The notes: a model not told the origin generated them from the sequence alone. Shown: positions 1 to 5,612, numbered from the stretch's first letter. The stretch: 5,779 nucleotides of DNA from Anaerolineaceae bacterium (GCA_003158355.1 PMIV01000250.1:1-5779); one strand, 5' to 3'. A program made the numbers and translations.

Positions 1-539
1 GGCTGCTGGTACCAATCAGTGAGGAGTTTATTCACTTCCGTAAAATGGCAGCGCACACGAACCGCGAAAGCCTCCGGGTCGAGAATTTCGCCTGCACGAA
101 TACCACGCCGTGAAACCTTGTCCACATAAGCCGGACCAATGCCACGGCCGGTAGTGCCAATCTGCGCTTTGCCCAGAGCAGCATCCTGGGCGCGGTCGAG
201 CAAACGGTGCGCCGGAGTAATCAACTGCGCCGCGTCTGAGATCCACAACCGCTCCGGGTTGATGACCACCCCGGCTTCACGTAACAAGCTTATTTCTTCG
301 GAAAGCGTCTGCGGGTTAATGACCATGCCGCTGCCCATGACGCCAATAGTCTTGCCATGAATGATCCCCGAGGGGATCACGTGTAATTTATAGATCTTTT
401 CGCCCACGGTGACGGTATGACCGGCGTTATCCCCGCCGTTATAACGAGCCACCAGCACGGAGCTTTCTGAAAGCAGATCAACGACCCGACCCTTCCCTTC
501 ATCCCCCCACTGCGTTCCAATAACAATATCCAGAGGCAT
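1..539 (-). CDS. purA: Adenylosuccinate synthase, N-terminal 179 residues (cut by window edge)
   Basis: PurA is cytoplasmic and joins IMP and aspartate using GTP to give adenylosuccinate, the first committed step to AMP. The reading frame is open from ATG 539 down to base 1, so the C-terminal part (the family is about 430 residues) lies outside. The start is fixed by the family N-terminus: GTQWGDEGKGR at residues 8-18 is the GTP/IMP loop, with catalytic Asp13. NGGDNAGHT at 34-42 places catalytic His41 at the same number as in the E. coli enzyme. IGTTGRGIGPAYVDK at 127-141 is the IMP-binding stretch. Two mild departures from the usual motifs are Arg18 where Lys is common, and Asp37 in GGDNAGHT where Asn or Pro is common. 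It is the downstream gene of an operon with hpt, only 3 bp after the hpt stop, so translational coupling is likely. The identification is firm. Confidence 0.97.
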   Translation of the reverse strand, partial: MPLDIVIGTQWGDEGKGRVVDLLSESSVLVARYNGGDNAGHTVTVGEKIYKLHVIPSGIIHGKTIGVMGSGMVINPQTLSEEISLLREAGVVINPERLWISDAAQLITPAHRLLDRAQDAALGKAQIGTTGRGIGPAYVDKVSRRGIRAGEILDPEAFAVRVRCHFTEVNKLLTDWYQQ

Positions 540-542
540 TGT

Positions 543-1103
543 TTATTCCTCTCCCTTTTGCAGATCAATAGCGGCGATATAGGGTAAATTGCGCCCCTTC
601 TCGTCATAATCCAGCCCGTAACCGACCACAAAATAATCGGGAATACTGAAGCCCAGGTAGTCGATGTGAATATCCACTTTATGGCGCTCGGGTTTATCCA
701 GCAGGGCGCATACCTTCAGACTGCGCGGTTCGCGGTCCAGCAGCAGCTTGCGCACGGTGCGGATGGTATAACCAGAATCGACAATATCATCGATCAGGAT
801 CACATCCCATCCACGAATGTTGGTCTTATGGTCCGAATCAATGCGCACAAAACCGCTGGATTCAGACTTGTTATAGGAAGACACTGACATAAAATCCATG
901 GTGATGGGTCTCTTGATCTCGCGCATGAGGTCAGTGAGGAAAACCACACTTCCGCGTAGCAGCCCCAATAGCAAAAGTCGCTCAGAATCTTTATAATCTT
1001 GGGTAATTTCCTTGCCCAGTTCTTTTACGCGAGCGTCGATGGCTGCCTGCGAGATAATCTCACGATCAATAAATCCATACGGGAAATGGCGTGGAGTTTC
1101 CAT
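543..1103 (-). CDS. hpt: Hypoxanthine phosphoribosyltransferase
   Basis: This cytoplasmic purine salvage enzyme converts hypoxanthine (and usually guanine) plus PRPP to IMP (or GMP) and pyrophosphate. The 186-residue length is normal for the bacterial family. Visible landmarks in order are: GLLRGS at 47-52 (pyrophosphate loop, Arg in place of the common Lys); DFMSVSSY at 70-77 (the Ser-Tyr flexible loop that closes over the active site); VILIDDIVDSGYT at 101-113 (PRPP-binding loop with acidic pair Asp105/Asp106 and catalytic Asp109); LLDKPER at 134-140 (Lys137 contacts the purine O6); and FVVGYGLDYDEKGRNLPYI at 158-176 (conserved C-terminal base-binding strand). The ATG is preceded by AGGAAGG at good spacing. 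purA follows 3 bp downstream, so the operon makes IMP and then sends it to AMP. Base specificity cannot be told from sequence alone. Confidence 0.97.
   Translation of the reverse strand: METPRHFPYGFIDREIISQAAIDARVKELGKEITQDYKDSERLLLLGLLRGSVVFLTDLMREIKRPITMDFMSVSSYNKSESSGFVRIDSDHKTNIRGWDVILIDDIVDSGYTIRTVRKLLLDREPRSLKVCALLDKPERHKVDIHIDYLGFSIPDYFVVGYGLDYDEKGRNLPYIAAIDLQKGEE
548..555 (-). promoter_or_regulatory. purA ribosome binding site inside the end of hpt
   Basis: On the minus strand GGGAGAGG stands 8 bases before the purA ATG and forms part of the last Gly-Glu-Glu codons of hpt. Ribosomes finishing hpt therefore cover the purA initiation site, which fits coupled translation. Confidence 0.7.
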
Positions 1104-1109
1104 TTATTA

Positions 1110-1116
1110 CCTTCCT
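1110..1116 (-). promoter_or_regulatory. hpt ribosome binding site
   Basis: On the minus strand AGGAAGG is followed by six bases and then the hpt ATG. This is a good Shine-Dalgarno match and supports the chosen start. Confidence 0.7.
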
Positions 1117-1212
1117 GGTTGTTAATTTAATGATGCCGCTTTGGAAAAGGATTAACCCAAACTTTAATTTTACCTGATAATTGGCATTTTAAAGGGATGT
1201 ATTTTTGCCCAG

Positions 1213-1242
1213 ATTCTACGTCGCCAAATTTGTCAAAGACAA
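1213..1242 (-). promoter_or_regulatory. Candidate promoter of hpt-purA
   Basis: Reading the minus strand, TTGTCT (1242-1237) is followed after 18 bases by TAGAAT (1218-1213), about 110 bases upstream of the hpt start. A perfect TTGACA (1236-1231) lies in the spacer but is only 12 bases from that -10 box. The match is modest and made by eye. Confidence 0.25.
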
Positions 1243-1346
1243 GATAGTTTGTAACAGCCCTAAATACCTAAAAGAAGCCTGGCCCTTGAAAAGCGTATGC
1301 TTCCATTTTACAATCTGTTGTTTGCATTTAAGCCGGACTGGAAAAA

Positions 1347-1370
1347 TGGATTCGGGTATCCAATTATAAT
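1347..1370 (+). promoter_or_regulatory. TATAAT box with adjacent inverted repeat in the divergent intergenic region
   Basis: The 442 bases between hpt and the dehydrogenase gene (1104-1545) hold no gene I can support and are AT-rich. The clearest signal is a perfect TATAAT at 1365-1370, with the inverted repeat TGGAT-N6-ATCCA (1347-1351/1358-1362) ending 2 bases before it, a natural place for a repressor or activator. No convincing -35 box stands at 16-18 bases. If used, it would leave a leader of about 170 bases before the dehydrogenase. Confidence 0.25.
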
Positions 1371-1545
1371 GAAATGGAATAACAATATTATGTAAAAATG
1401 AGAAATTTATGCTAGAGTGAATAGAGTTCCTCTACAACTATCACGCTTTTGGTATGAAATGTTGATAAAATTTATTCGGTGCGGATTTTCGAAATAAGAT
1501 ATTTCCGTTACCTAAATTCAGTAAATTGTGAAATTGTGAGAAAAA

Positions 1546-2367
1546 ATGAAAAATTTTACTTTCAAAAATAATGTGGTCATCATTACTGGCGCTTCGAACG
1601 GGATTGGGCGTGAGTTAGCATACCAACTGGCTGCTCAGGGCGCCTTTCTGGTTTTGGCGGCGCGAGATATTCCTCGTCTGACGGCGACCGCGGATCACTG
1701 CCGCCAACTTGGCGCAAAAGCGCTGATCGTACCCACCGACATCACCCATGCAGAGGAATGCCAGATTCTTATCCAAAAGACCATTCAGGAATATGGACGT
1801 CTGGATACTCTCATCAATAATGCTGGCAACAGCATTCAAGCCAACCTCGAAGAATACACTGACCCATCCGCGCTGGAGCAGATGGTGCAGGTCAATTACC
1901 TGGGCAGTGCCTATTGTTCCTTTTATGCACTGCCGTACATTAAGCAAAGCCAAGGACGTTTCGTCGCGGTGAGCAGCCTGGCAGGGTTGAATGGCTTACC
2001 AGGGTTGAGCGGATACGTCGCCAGCAAACATGCCATGACCGGGTTTTTCGAATCACTGCGTCTGGAGGTAAAGCAATATGGCGTCAGTGTCACAATCGTC
2101 TATCCCGGTTCAGTGTCCTCTCATCTTGCCAGCAGCCCAACCGAAGCACCGGGGGCTGCAACTTCTTCGATTCCCAAGGGTATGATGCCGGTCGAGACCT
2201 GCGCGAAGTTGACACTCCTGGCTGCCGCCCAGCGCAGAAAAGAATTGATAATGACTCCAGGCCAACCGATACGCTGGATCAAATTGATCGCCCCGGGGTT
2301 ATTGGAGAAAATTGTGCTCGATGGCATCGAAAAAGACCGAGCCAAACGGAAAGAATACCCTGAATAA
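1546..2367 (+). CDS. Classical short-chain dehydrogenase/reductase (SDR)
   Basis: This is an NAD(P)(H)-dependent oxidoreductase of the classical SDR type, 273 residues with a Rossmann fold. The cofactor loop is TGASNGIG at 14-21. Arg40 at the end of the second strand (LAARD) suggests NADP preference. NNAG at 91-94 stabilises the sheet. The catalytic tetrad is visible: Asn117 (VNYLG), Ser144 (VSSLAG), Tyr157 and Lys161 (YVASK). The YPG motif is at 186-188. The C-terminus has a basic, hydrophobic stretch (RWIKLIAPGLLEKIV, 243-257) like that of DHRS7-type members, which may associate with membranes. The substrate cannot be read from sequence. No strong Shine-Dalgarno precedes the ATG (GTGAG at 1536-1540 is the best). 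The gene stands alone between a divergent operon and an accessory region, closed by a hairpin. Confidence 0.93.
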   Translation: MKNFTFKNNVVIITGASNGIGRELAYQLAAQGAFLVLAARDIPRLTATADHCRQLGAKALIVPTDITHAEECQILIQKTIQEYGRLDTLINNAGNSIQANLEEYTDPSALEQMVQVNYLGSAYCSFYALPYIKQSQGRFVAVSSLAGLNGLPGLSGYVASKHAMTGFFESLRLEVKQYGVSVTIVYPGSVSSHLASSPTEAPGAATSSIPKGMMPVETCAKLTLLAAAQRRKELIMTPGQPIRWIKLIAPGLLEKIVLDGIEKDRAKRKEYPE

Positions 2368-2374
2368 GTCCTGT

Positions 2375-2450
2375 GCCGATAAACTTTGATGCTTCTGTTA
2401 CCCCTGAAACATGCATTTGTGTGTTCACAAAGGATGCACAGGGGTTCGGC
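2375..2450 (+). terminator. Long imperfect hairpin after the SDR gene
   Basis: Nested complementary arms are: GCCGA (2375-2379) with TCGGC (2446-2450); ACCCCTG (2400-2406) with CAGGGGT (2439-2445); TGCAT (2412-2416) with ATGCA (2434-2438); and TTGTG (2417-2421) with CACAA (2426-2430), capped by TGTT. It starts 7 bases after the SDR stop codon. There is no run of T after it, so it is not a classical intrinsic terminator. It may act as an RNA 3' end stabiliser or a weak stop. Confidence 0.45.
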
Positions 2451-2696
2451 TTAGAAAGAAAGCAGATGAATGGGTTGGAAAAATTAAATAGTACTATTTG
2501 AGTTGTAAGCTTCTACCATTATTATCCACTCGAACTGTATTCGGGTAATACTTTCCAGAGCGCGCTGAACGCGAGAGTAGTTCAATTCAACGTCCGCGAA
2601 CCTGGGTGGGGGAGGGGGTACAGGAGCAGGAGGTGGATTGACCCAGGTGTATTATTTCCATTACAAAGTTGGGGGCGGGACCCAGATACAAATCAA
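2451..2696 (+). other. Region without a supportable intact gene; possible N-terminal remnant of the lysozyme cassette
   Basis: No start codon with a ribosome site is seen here. The frame of the GH24 fragment downstream is open back to a TGA at 2499-2501, but its translation shows no lysozyme catalytic motif. A second frame, open from a TAG at 2578-2580, reads as a glycine-rich linker (NLGGGGGTGAGGG, from 2599) and then VYYFHYKVGGGTQIQIK. It runs into a stop at about 2734, overlapping the GH24 frame. This could be a linker-plus-domain joined to the GH24 part by a lost base, or mere low complexity. G-runs on the plus strand (2604-2618, 2671-2679) are conspicuous. Confidence 0.3.
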
Positions 2697-3041
2697 ATTA
2701 TATGGGGATTATCGAGGAAAGATGCAAAAGCTATGATGGATATTGAGTTAAACAGAGATTCAGCTGAAATCAATTCAATACTTACGGTTAATCTTTCTCA
2801 GAATCAAATGGATGCCCTTCTTAGTTATACATATCAGGAAGGGGAATATTCATATATCATTAATACATTCATAAATAAAAATGATTTTATCGAGGCAGTT
2901 AATGAAATGATGAGCAATGGTGGAGTCAGCATAGAAGGAGAGTGCAATGGGTTATGTAATCGCAGAAACTAAGAAAGGCAGTTATTTAATAGCTCTCCAA
3001 ATAATCCAGATAATAATTACTATAATGATCCAAATGAGTAA
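2697..3041 (+). pseudogene. C-terminal part of a GH24 (phage T4/P22-type) lysozyme domain, broken by an in-frame stop
   Basis: GH24 lysozymes cut the glycan strand of peptidoglycan. Visible landmarks are WGLSRKDAKAMMDIELNR (helical lead-in, 2703-2756), LSQNQMDALLSYTY (the family's 'LTQNQFDALVSFxYN' helix, about 2793-2834), a helix ending in INTFINKNDFIEAVNEMM, and GLCNRR (about 2949-2966), the family's 'GLxxRR' signature. A TAA at 2970-2972 then ends the frame, but the same frame continues ERQLF..., exactly what follows GLxxRR in intact members, up to TAA 3039-3041. A nonsense change of one codon is the simplest reading. The first ATG in this frame (2733) has no good ribosome site. The N-terminal catalytic part (Glu, Asp, Thr and the TIGYGH-type strand) is not recognisable upstream. 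It is probably a decayed toxin tip, less likely a stranded prophage endolysin. Confidence 0.65.
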
Positions 3042-3065
3042 CGCTTATGCATATTCGATTTAATT

Positions 3066-3095
3066 TATACAAATATTTTCAACTCTAGATATAAT
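3066..3095 (+). promoter_or_regulatory. Candidate promoter of the lipoprotein gene
   Basis: A perfect TATAAT at 3090-3095 is preceded, 18 bases away, by TATACA (3066-3071), which matches TTGACA at 4 of 6. It lies 85 bases before the lipoprotein start, so that gene could be expressed without the toxin fragment. An immunity gene would need this. Confidence 0.4.
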
Positions 3096-3161
3096 GGTGA
3101 ACCTTTTGGGAGAAGTGTTCACTGGATTATCTATTCCATGGATGGTAAAAGTAGACTAGGT

Positions 3162-3170
3162 AAAGGAGGT
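3162..3170 (+). promoter_or_regulatory. Strong ribosome binding site of the lipoprotein gene
   Basis: AAAGGAGGT is a full-length Shine-Dalgarno match nine bases before the ATG at 3180. It fixes the start and predicts efficient translation. Confidence 0.85.
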
Positions 3171-3179
3171 TAAAGTAAT

Positions 3180-3923
3180 ATGAAATCCCAAAATTATAAT
3201 AAGAGTCAGGTGAACAGGAAAATAAATTTTATTTTGTTTACAATTGTTTCAATAGTATTATTATCAAGTTGTTCAACTGAAAAAAATAATTTCTCTCTAA
3301 CTGAAACGATATCAAGAACTAATTCCTATCAGACGAATGAGATATTAGACATATCCACTCAAACCCCGACCATAGTCATTCTTCCTACGCAAACTCCAAC
3401 CCCGACAAAGACAATGGATCCAATATTAAATTTATATATCACAGTTGCTATTACCCAAGGACCGATCACTATCTCGACTATCTCTCCCGATTCGGGTGAA
3501 TATTTATATAAAAATGCAGTCGTAACTGTATGGCTTGGCAATGATACTGATGTGTTCGCATATTTGAATTTGGATGACTTGAGCGATAATGGAAAGAATA
3601 ACAGTGATGTAGAACTTGAAATGGGTTCAGGTAGTGGTGGGTTAAATTATTCATTACTTCCAATCAATAGTACTTATTTCTATTACCCGGATAAAAGCAC
3701 TTTGGATTACGATTCTTGTTTGGAATATTTTCCTGTAACTGGGTTTACAAAAGTTGCTTATGGTAGTCAAAGACATAACTTTATTAACGGAAAGCCATAC
3801 TGTGTTCTTACTAATGAAGGTCGAATCGCAATTGTAAGCTTTGTAAAAGATTCAATTAAGTTTAATGCAGACTTCTCACAAGTTTTATCAGTATATGTAA
3901 CAGTATATAATAAACAGGATTAA
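3180..3923 (+). CDS. Secreted lipoprotein of unknown family, candidate immunity protein
   Basis: The 247-residue protein has a lipoprotein signal: a basic N-terminus (residues 3-14), a hydrophobic core (17-28) and a lipobox LSSC with the lipidated Cys31. The mature protein should be anchored on the outer face of the cytoplasmic membrane. A low-complexity stretch follows, ending in a Thr/Pro-rich linker (about 59-78) of the kind common in Chloroflexota surface proteins. A compact domain with alternating hydrophobic residues (about 83-247) suggests beta structure; its two cysteines (near 177 and 208) could pair. I do not recognise the domain. The gene directly follows a lysozyme fragment in an Rhs-like array and has its own promoter and strong ribosome site. 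The inferred role is protection of the cell wall against the lysozyme tip. This rests on position and topology only; it could equally be an unrelated surface protein. Confidence 0.8.
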   Translation: MKSQNYNKSQVNRKINFILFTIVSIVLLSSCSTEKNNFSLTETISRTNSYQTNEILDISTQTPTIVILPTQTPTPTKTMDPILNLYITVAITQGPITISTISPDSGEYLYKNAVVTVWLGNDTDVFAYLNLDDLSDNGKNNSDVELEMGSGSGGLNYSLLPINSTYFYYPDKSTLDYDSCLEYFPVTGFTKVAYGSQRHNFINGKPYCVLTNEGRIAIVSFVKDSIKFNADFSQVLSVYVTVYNKQD

Positions 3924-3959
3924 TATTTAATTTCGACCTATGTCAAAAATATCCTGTTT
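3912..3959 (+). terminator. Terminator-like hairpin at the end of the lipoprotein gene
   Basis: AAACAGGAT (3912-3920) is perfectly complementary to ATCCTGTTT (3951-3959), with a 30-base AT-rich loop, followed by TCT after a short T-run. The left arm overlaps the last codons of the gene. The right arm lies in the repeat shared with the start of the next cassette. The long loop weakens the case. Confidence 0.4.
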
Positions 3960-4069
3960 TCTGGGGCGATAACACTCTTTCACTGAGTGATTGGGGCGTT
4001 AATATATTTTGAGCGCAGGCCACTTTTTGATTTCAGAGGGCGACAGCCACAAGCTGCAAACTGACGGCA
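3949..4069 (+). repeat. Cassette-start repeat, copy 1
   Basis: This segment aligns without any gap to 5659-5779, offset 1710 bp, with 81 of 121 positions identical by hand count. It contains a non-coding lead (3949-4010) and the first Rhs-core bases (4011-4069). The lead holds the 11-base palindrome TCACTGAGTGA (3980-3990). Similarity drops to chance immediately left of 3949. It marks the left edge of the second cassette. Confidence 0.75.
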
Positions 4070-4362
4070 CCACCCAGACCGTGCGGCAGAACTACGCTGT
4101 TGCAGGTCTGACCATAGCCATGCGCGAAGGGACGACCTTTAGTTACTTCCTGACCGATCATCTGGGGTTGCGGTCTGTGCACACCCGAGCGGTTTCTGCG
4201 AGAGGTGCAGAGGTGGGCGTGGCCGACTCGAGCGGCACCCTGGTCTCTGAGTCGAGGTACTTGCCCTTTGGAGAGACTCGCACAGACGTGGGTTCGGTCA
4301 CCCAGACCCTCAAAAGTGCTGAGGGCAGGCCGACTTCGGCTACACCTTCCAGCGTGGTCTGA
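4009..4362 (+). pseudogene. Rhs/YD-repeat core fragment, frameshifted
   Basis: Rhs proteins are large secreted shells that carry a variable toxin at the C-terminus. This 117-residue frame shows the late core: HFLISEGDSHKLQTDGTTQ (4-22, in the region where family members usually read like 'THFL..SYEIQTDGT'), RQNYAVAGLTIAMR (26-39), YFLTDHLG (46-53, the family's 'YLLTDHLGS') and VSESRYLPFGETR (79-91). The best start is TTG 4009, with a stop just upstream (4000-4002) and no ribosome site, so this is probably a piece without its natural 5' end. At about 4323-4332 the family sequence jumps to the next frame (DFGYTFQRGLTGTGLMDYKARMYDP), so residues after about 107 here are out of frame. A lost base explains it. 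Residues 54-70 look like extra sequence inside the core. Confidence 0.75.
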
Positions 4363-4376
4363 CGGGTACCGGTCTG

Positions 4377-5012
4377 ATGGATTATAAAGCGCGCATGTAT
4401 GACCCTAACATTGGCCGTTTTATCCAGCCGGAAACGTTGGTACTCTCTGTAAGCAGTTTACAGGCTTTGAACCGATATGCATATGTCAACAATAATCCAG
4501 TCAAGTATACCGACCCAAGTGGACACCGCTTTTCTGATGTAATGGATGCTGTTGAGTTAAAAATCATTACACAAATGTATCAAAATAATTCCAAAACGGC
4601 ATCTGATAGTTTAGCTACGCCAAAGATCTCGTCAGAAGAAGATTCTCAAAGGGATTCAAAGGGAATAAATAATATTGACAATGGTTTGCAAAAGGCACTT
4701 AATAAAATCAGTTTAGCCGGACAGAGGAGTGATTTACCAATAGATCCAACTAGTAATTCCACAACAGCAACAAGCAGTCAAAATACTCTTCAACATAATA
4801 TAAATTGGAAACTAGTTGGACAAGGAGTTGGAATATGGGTTATTTGTGCTGCAATTGATATACCAATTGTGGCAGGATTAATTGCAGGTAATCTTGGCGA
4901 TGAATTAATCTTTGCATTATTCGAATCTTCAATCATTATGATCGGCACATTATCAGTGACTGGATATGTGCTTGGTTGGAGGTCTATCTACAAAGGTTTT
5001 GTTTCAGAATAA
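4377..5012 (+). CDS. Rhs core end fused to a variable tip with two membrane segments (candidate toxin)
   Basis: The first 50 residues are the conserved end of an Rhs core: MDYKARMYDPNIGRFIQPET (1-20), then LNRYAYVNNNPVKYTDPSGH (31-50), whose DPSGH marks the usual junction where tips are exchanged. The family frame is already open from 4323, so ATG 4377 is only the first internal Met and no ribosome site precedes it. Residues 51-140 are polar and Ser/Asn/Thr-rich. Residues about 151-171 and 178-200 are hydrophobic and probably span or insert in membranes. The tip matches no toxin family I know. It may be a membrane-active or pore-like warhead, inferred from hydrophobicity alone. G+C falls sharply after the junction, as expected for a tip acquired separately. 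The three-helix gene downstream is the likely immunity partner. Because of the upstream frameshift it may be silent. Confidence 0.75.
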   Translation: MDYKARMYDPNIGRFIQPETLVLSVSSLQALNRYAYVNNNPVKYTDPSGHRFSDVMDAVELKIITQMYQNNSKTASDSLATPKISSEEDSQRDSKGINNIDNGLQKALNKISLAGQRSDLPIDPTSNSTTATSSQNTLQHNINWKLVGQGVGIWVICAAIDIPIVAGLIAGNLGDELIFALFESSIIMIGTLSVTGYVLGWRSIYKGFVSE

Positions 5013-5072
5013 GTCTACTATTGGTCTTTTTTATCTTCATAAATCTGCGAATTAATAAAGGATTGAAAATTT

Positions 5073-5366
5073 ATGTTAAATATTGAAAAAACCGGAGAGA
5101 TAATAATTTTTACAAATTTGATTCTTTTTATTGCCTTAATTTATTTTATAGGGAAATGGCAATCAAAATTTGGTAAGTTATCTGAAAGGAAAACAGCGCT
5201 AATAATTATTCTCTTTTTTACTATTGCGGCTATTTCAACCACACTTCCATTAGTCATTTATGATTATCGTGCGGTTATAGTAGATATTATTCTGATACTT
5301 TTCTTGTGGACTTTCGGCTATTGGTTGGCAAGATGGGTATACCGAAATATTTCTAAGCCAAAATAA
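5073..5366 (+). CDS. Small three-helix membrane protein, candidate immunity partner
   Basis: This 97-residue protein has three hydrophobic segments (about 10-27, 42-62 and 67-86), each long enough to cross the membrane, with basic residues between the first two (Lys28, Lys32, Lys35, Arg39, Lys40) and a basic C-terminus (Arg91, Lys95, Lys97). The basic loop suggests a cytoplasmic loop between helices 1 and 2. AAAGGA at 5057-5062 is a reasonable ribosome site 10 bases before the ATG. It starts 60 bases after the Rhs tip and is similarly AT-rich. I recognise no family. In Rhs loci the small gene right after a tip normally protects against it, and an integral membrane protein would suit a tip that acts in the membrane. 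Function is inferred from position only. Confidence 0.75.
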   Translation: MLNIEKTGEIIIFTNLILFIALIYFIGKWQSKFGKLSERKTALIIILFFTIAAISTTLPLVIYDYRAVIVDIILILFLWTFGYWLARWVYRNISKPK

Positions 5367-5375
5367 TAATATTCA

Positions 5376-5396
5376 AAATATAAAGTAGTTATATTT
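5376..5396 (+). terminator. AT-only hairpin after the membrane protein gene
   Basis: AAATATAA (5376-5383) and TTATATTT (5389-5396) are perfect inverted copies around a 5-base loop, 10 bases after the stop codon. The stem has no G or C, so it would be a weak terminator at best. Confidence 0.25.
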
Positions 5397-5577
5397 AAAA
5401 TCAGAAAAAGCTTGCTTTGAATTTAGCGAAGAAATAGAGTCATAATCTCAACTTGATTTCAAGATCCCATAAACGAAACGGGGTTTAAAATATTTAAATT
5501 ACCATTTAGGTTACTTGATCAATCCATTTGTAGTTCCTTTCCAACATTATACACACCCAACAAACTTTTGAGGTGAA
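5397..5577 (+). other. AT-rich intergenic stretch
   Basis: I see no gene here. Small palindromes such as CTTGATTTCAAG and TTGATCAA occur, as expected by chance in AT-rich DNA. Together with the flanking signals this makes 355 bases without a coding region between the membrane protein gene and the next Rhs fragment. Confidence 0.5.
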
Positions 5578-5606
5578 TTGAACGCCTGCTACAAGTGTGT
5601 TATTCT
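5578..5606 (+). promoter_or_regulatory. Sigma70-like promoter before the third cassette
   Basis: TTGAAC (5578-5583) and TATTCT (5601-5606) are separated by exactly 17 bases, one of the better-spaced promoter matches in the window. Transcription would begin near 5612-5614, at the left arm of the structured region that follows. No start codon with a ribosome site is seen before the Rhs fragment. Confidence 0.4.
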
Positions 5607-5612
5607 AACAAC

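Larger units (their letters stand above)
3042..3173 (+). other. Short open remnant before the lipoprotein gene
   Basis: The GH24 frame stays open after its second stop and reads 43 codons to TAA 3171-3173. The later part looks protein-like (RYNGEPFGRSVHWIIYSMDG). There is no early start codon. The last codons (AAA GGA GGT TAA) form the ribosome site of the lipoprotein gene. It could be the tail of a lost gene, or chance. I recognise no family. Confidence 0.2.

Noticed and set aside
2602..2680. G-runs that could form a G-quadruplex.
   Set aside because: Only three runs of three or more G lie close together; the fourth is over 50 bases away, and the runs are explained by glycine codons in a possible linker.
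3037..3060. AAC-NNN-TATGCATAT resembles the 'NRYAY' codons of the Rhs core at 4470-4485.
   Set aside because: The match is only about a dozen bases around a short palindrome, and no other core residues (VNNNP, DPSGH) are readable on either side.
3359..3663. Minus-strand open frames of about 60 codons opposite the lipoprotein gene.
   Set aside because: They are shadows of the plus-strand gene, lack ribosome sites and have repetitive composition mirroring the Thr/Pro linker.
4205..4387. A plus-strand 60-codon open frame overlapping the core frameshift.
   Set aside because: Its translation has no Rhs motifs and is Arg/Trp-rich, typical of an off-frame reading of GC-rich coding DNA.
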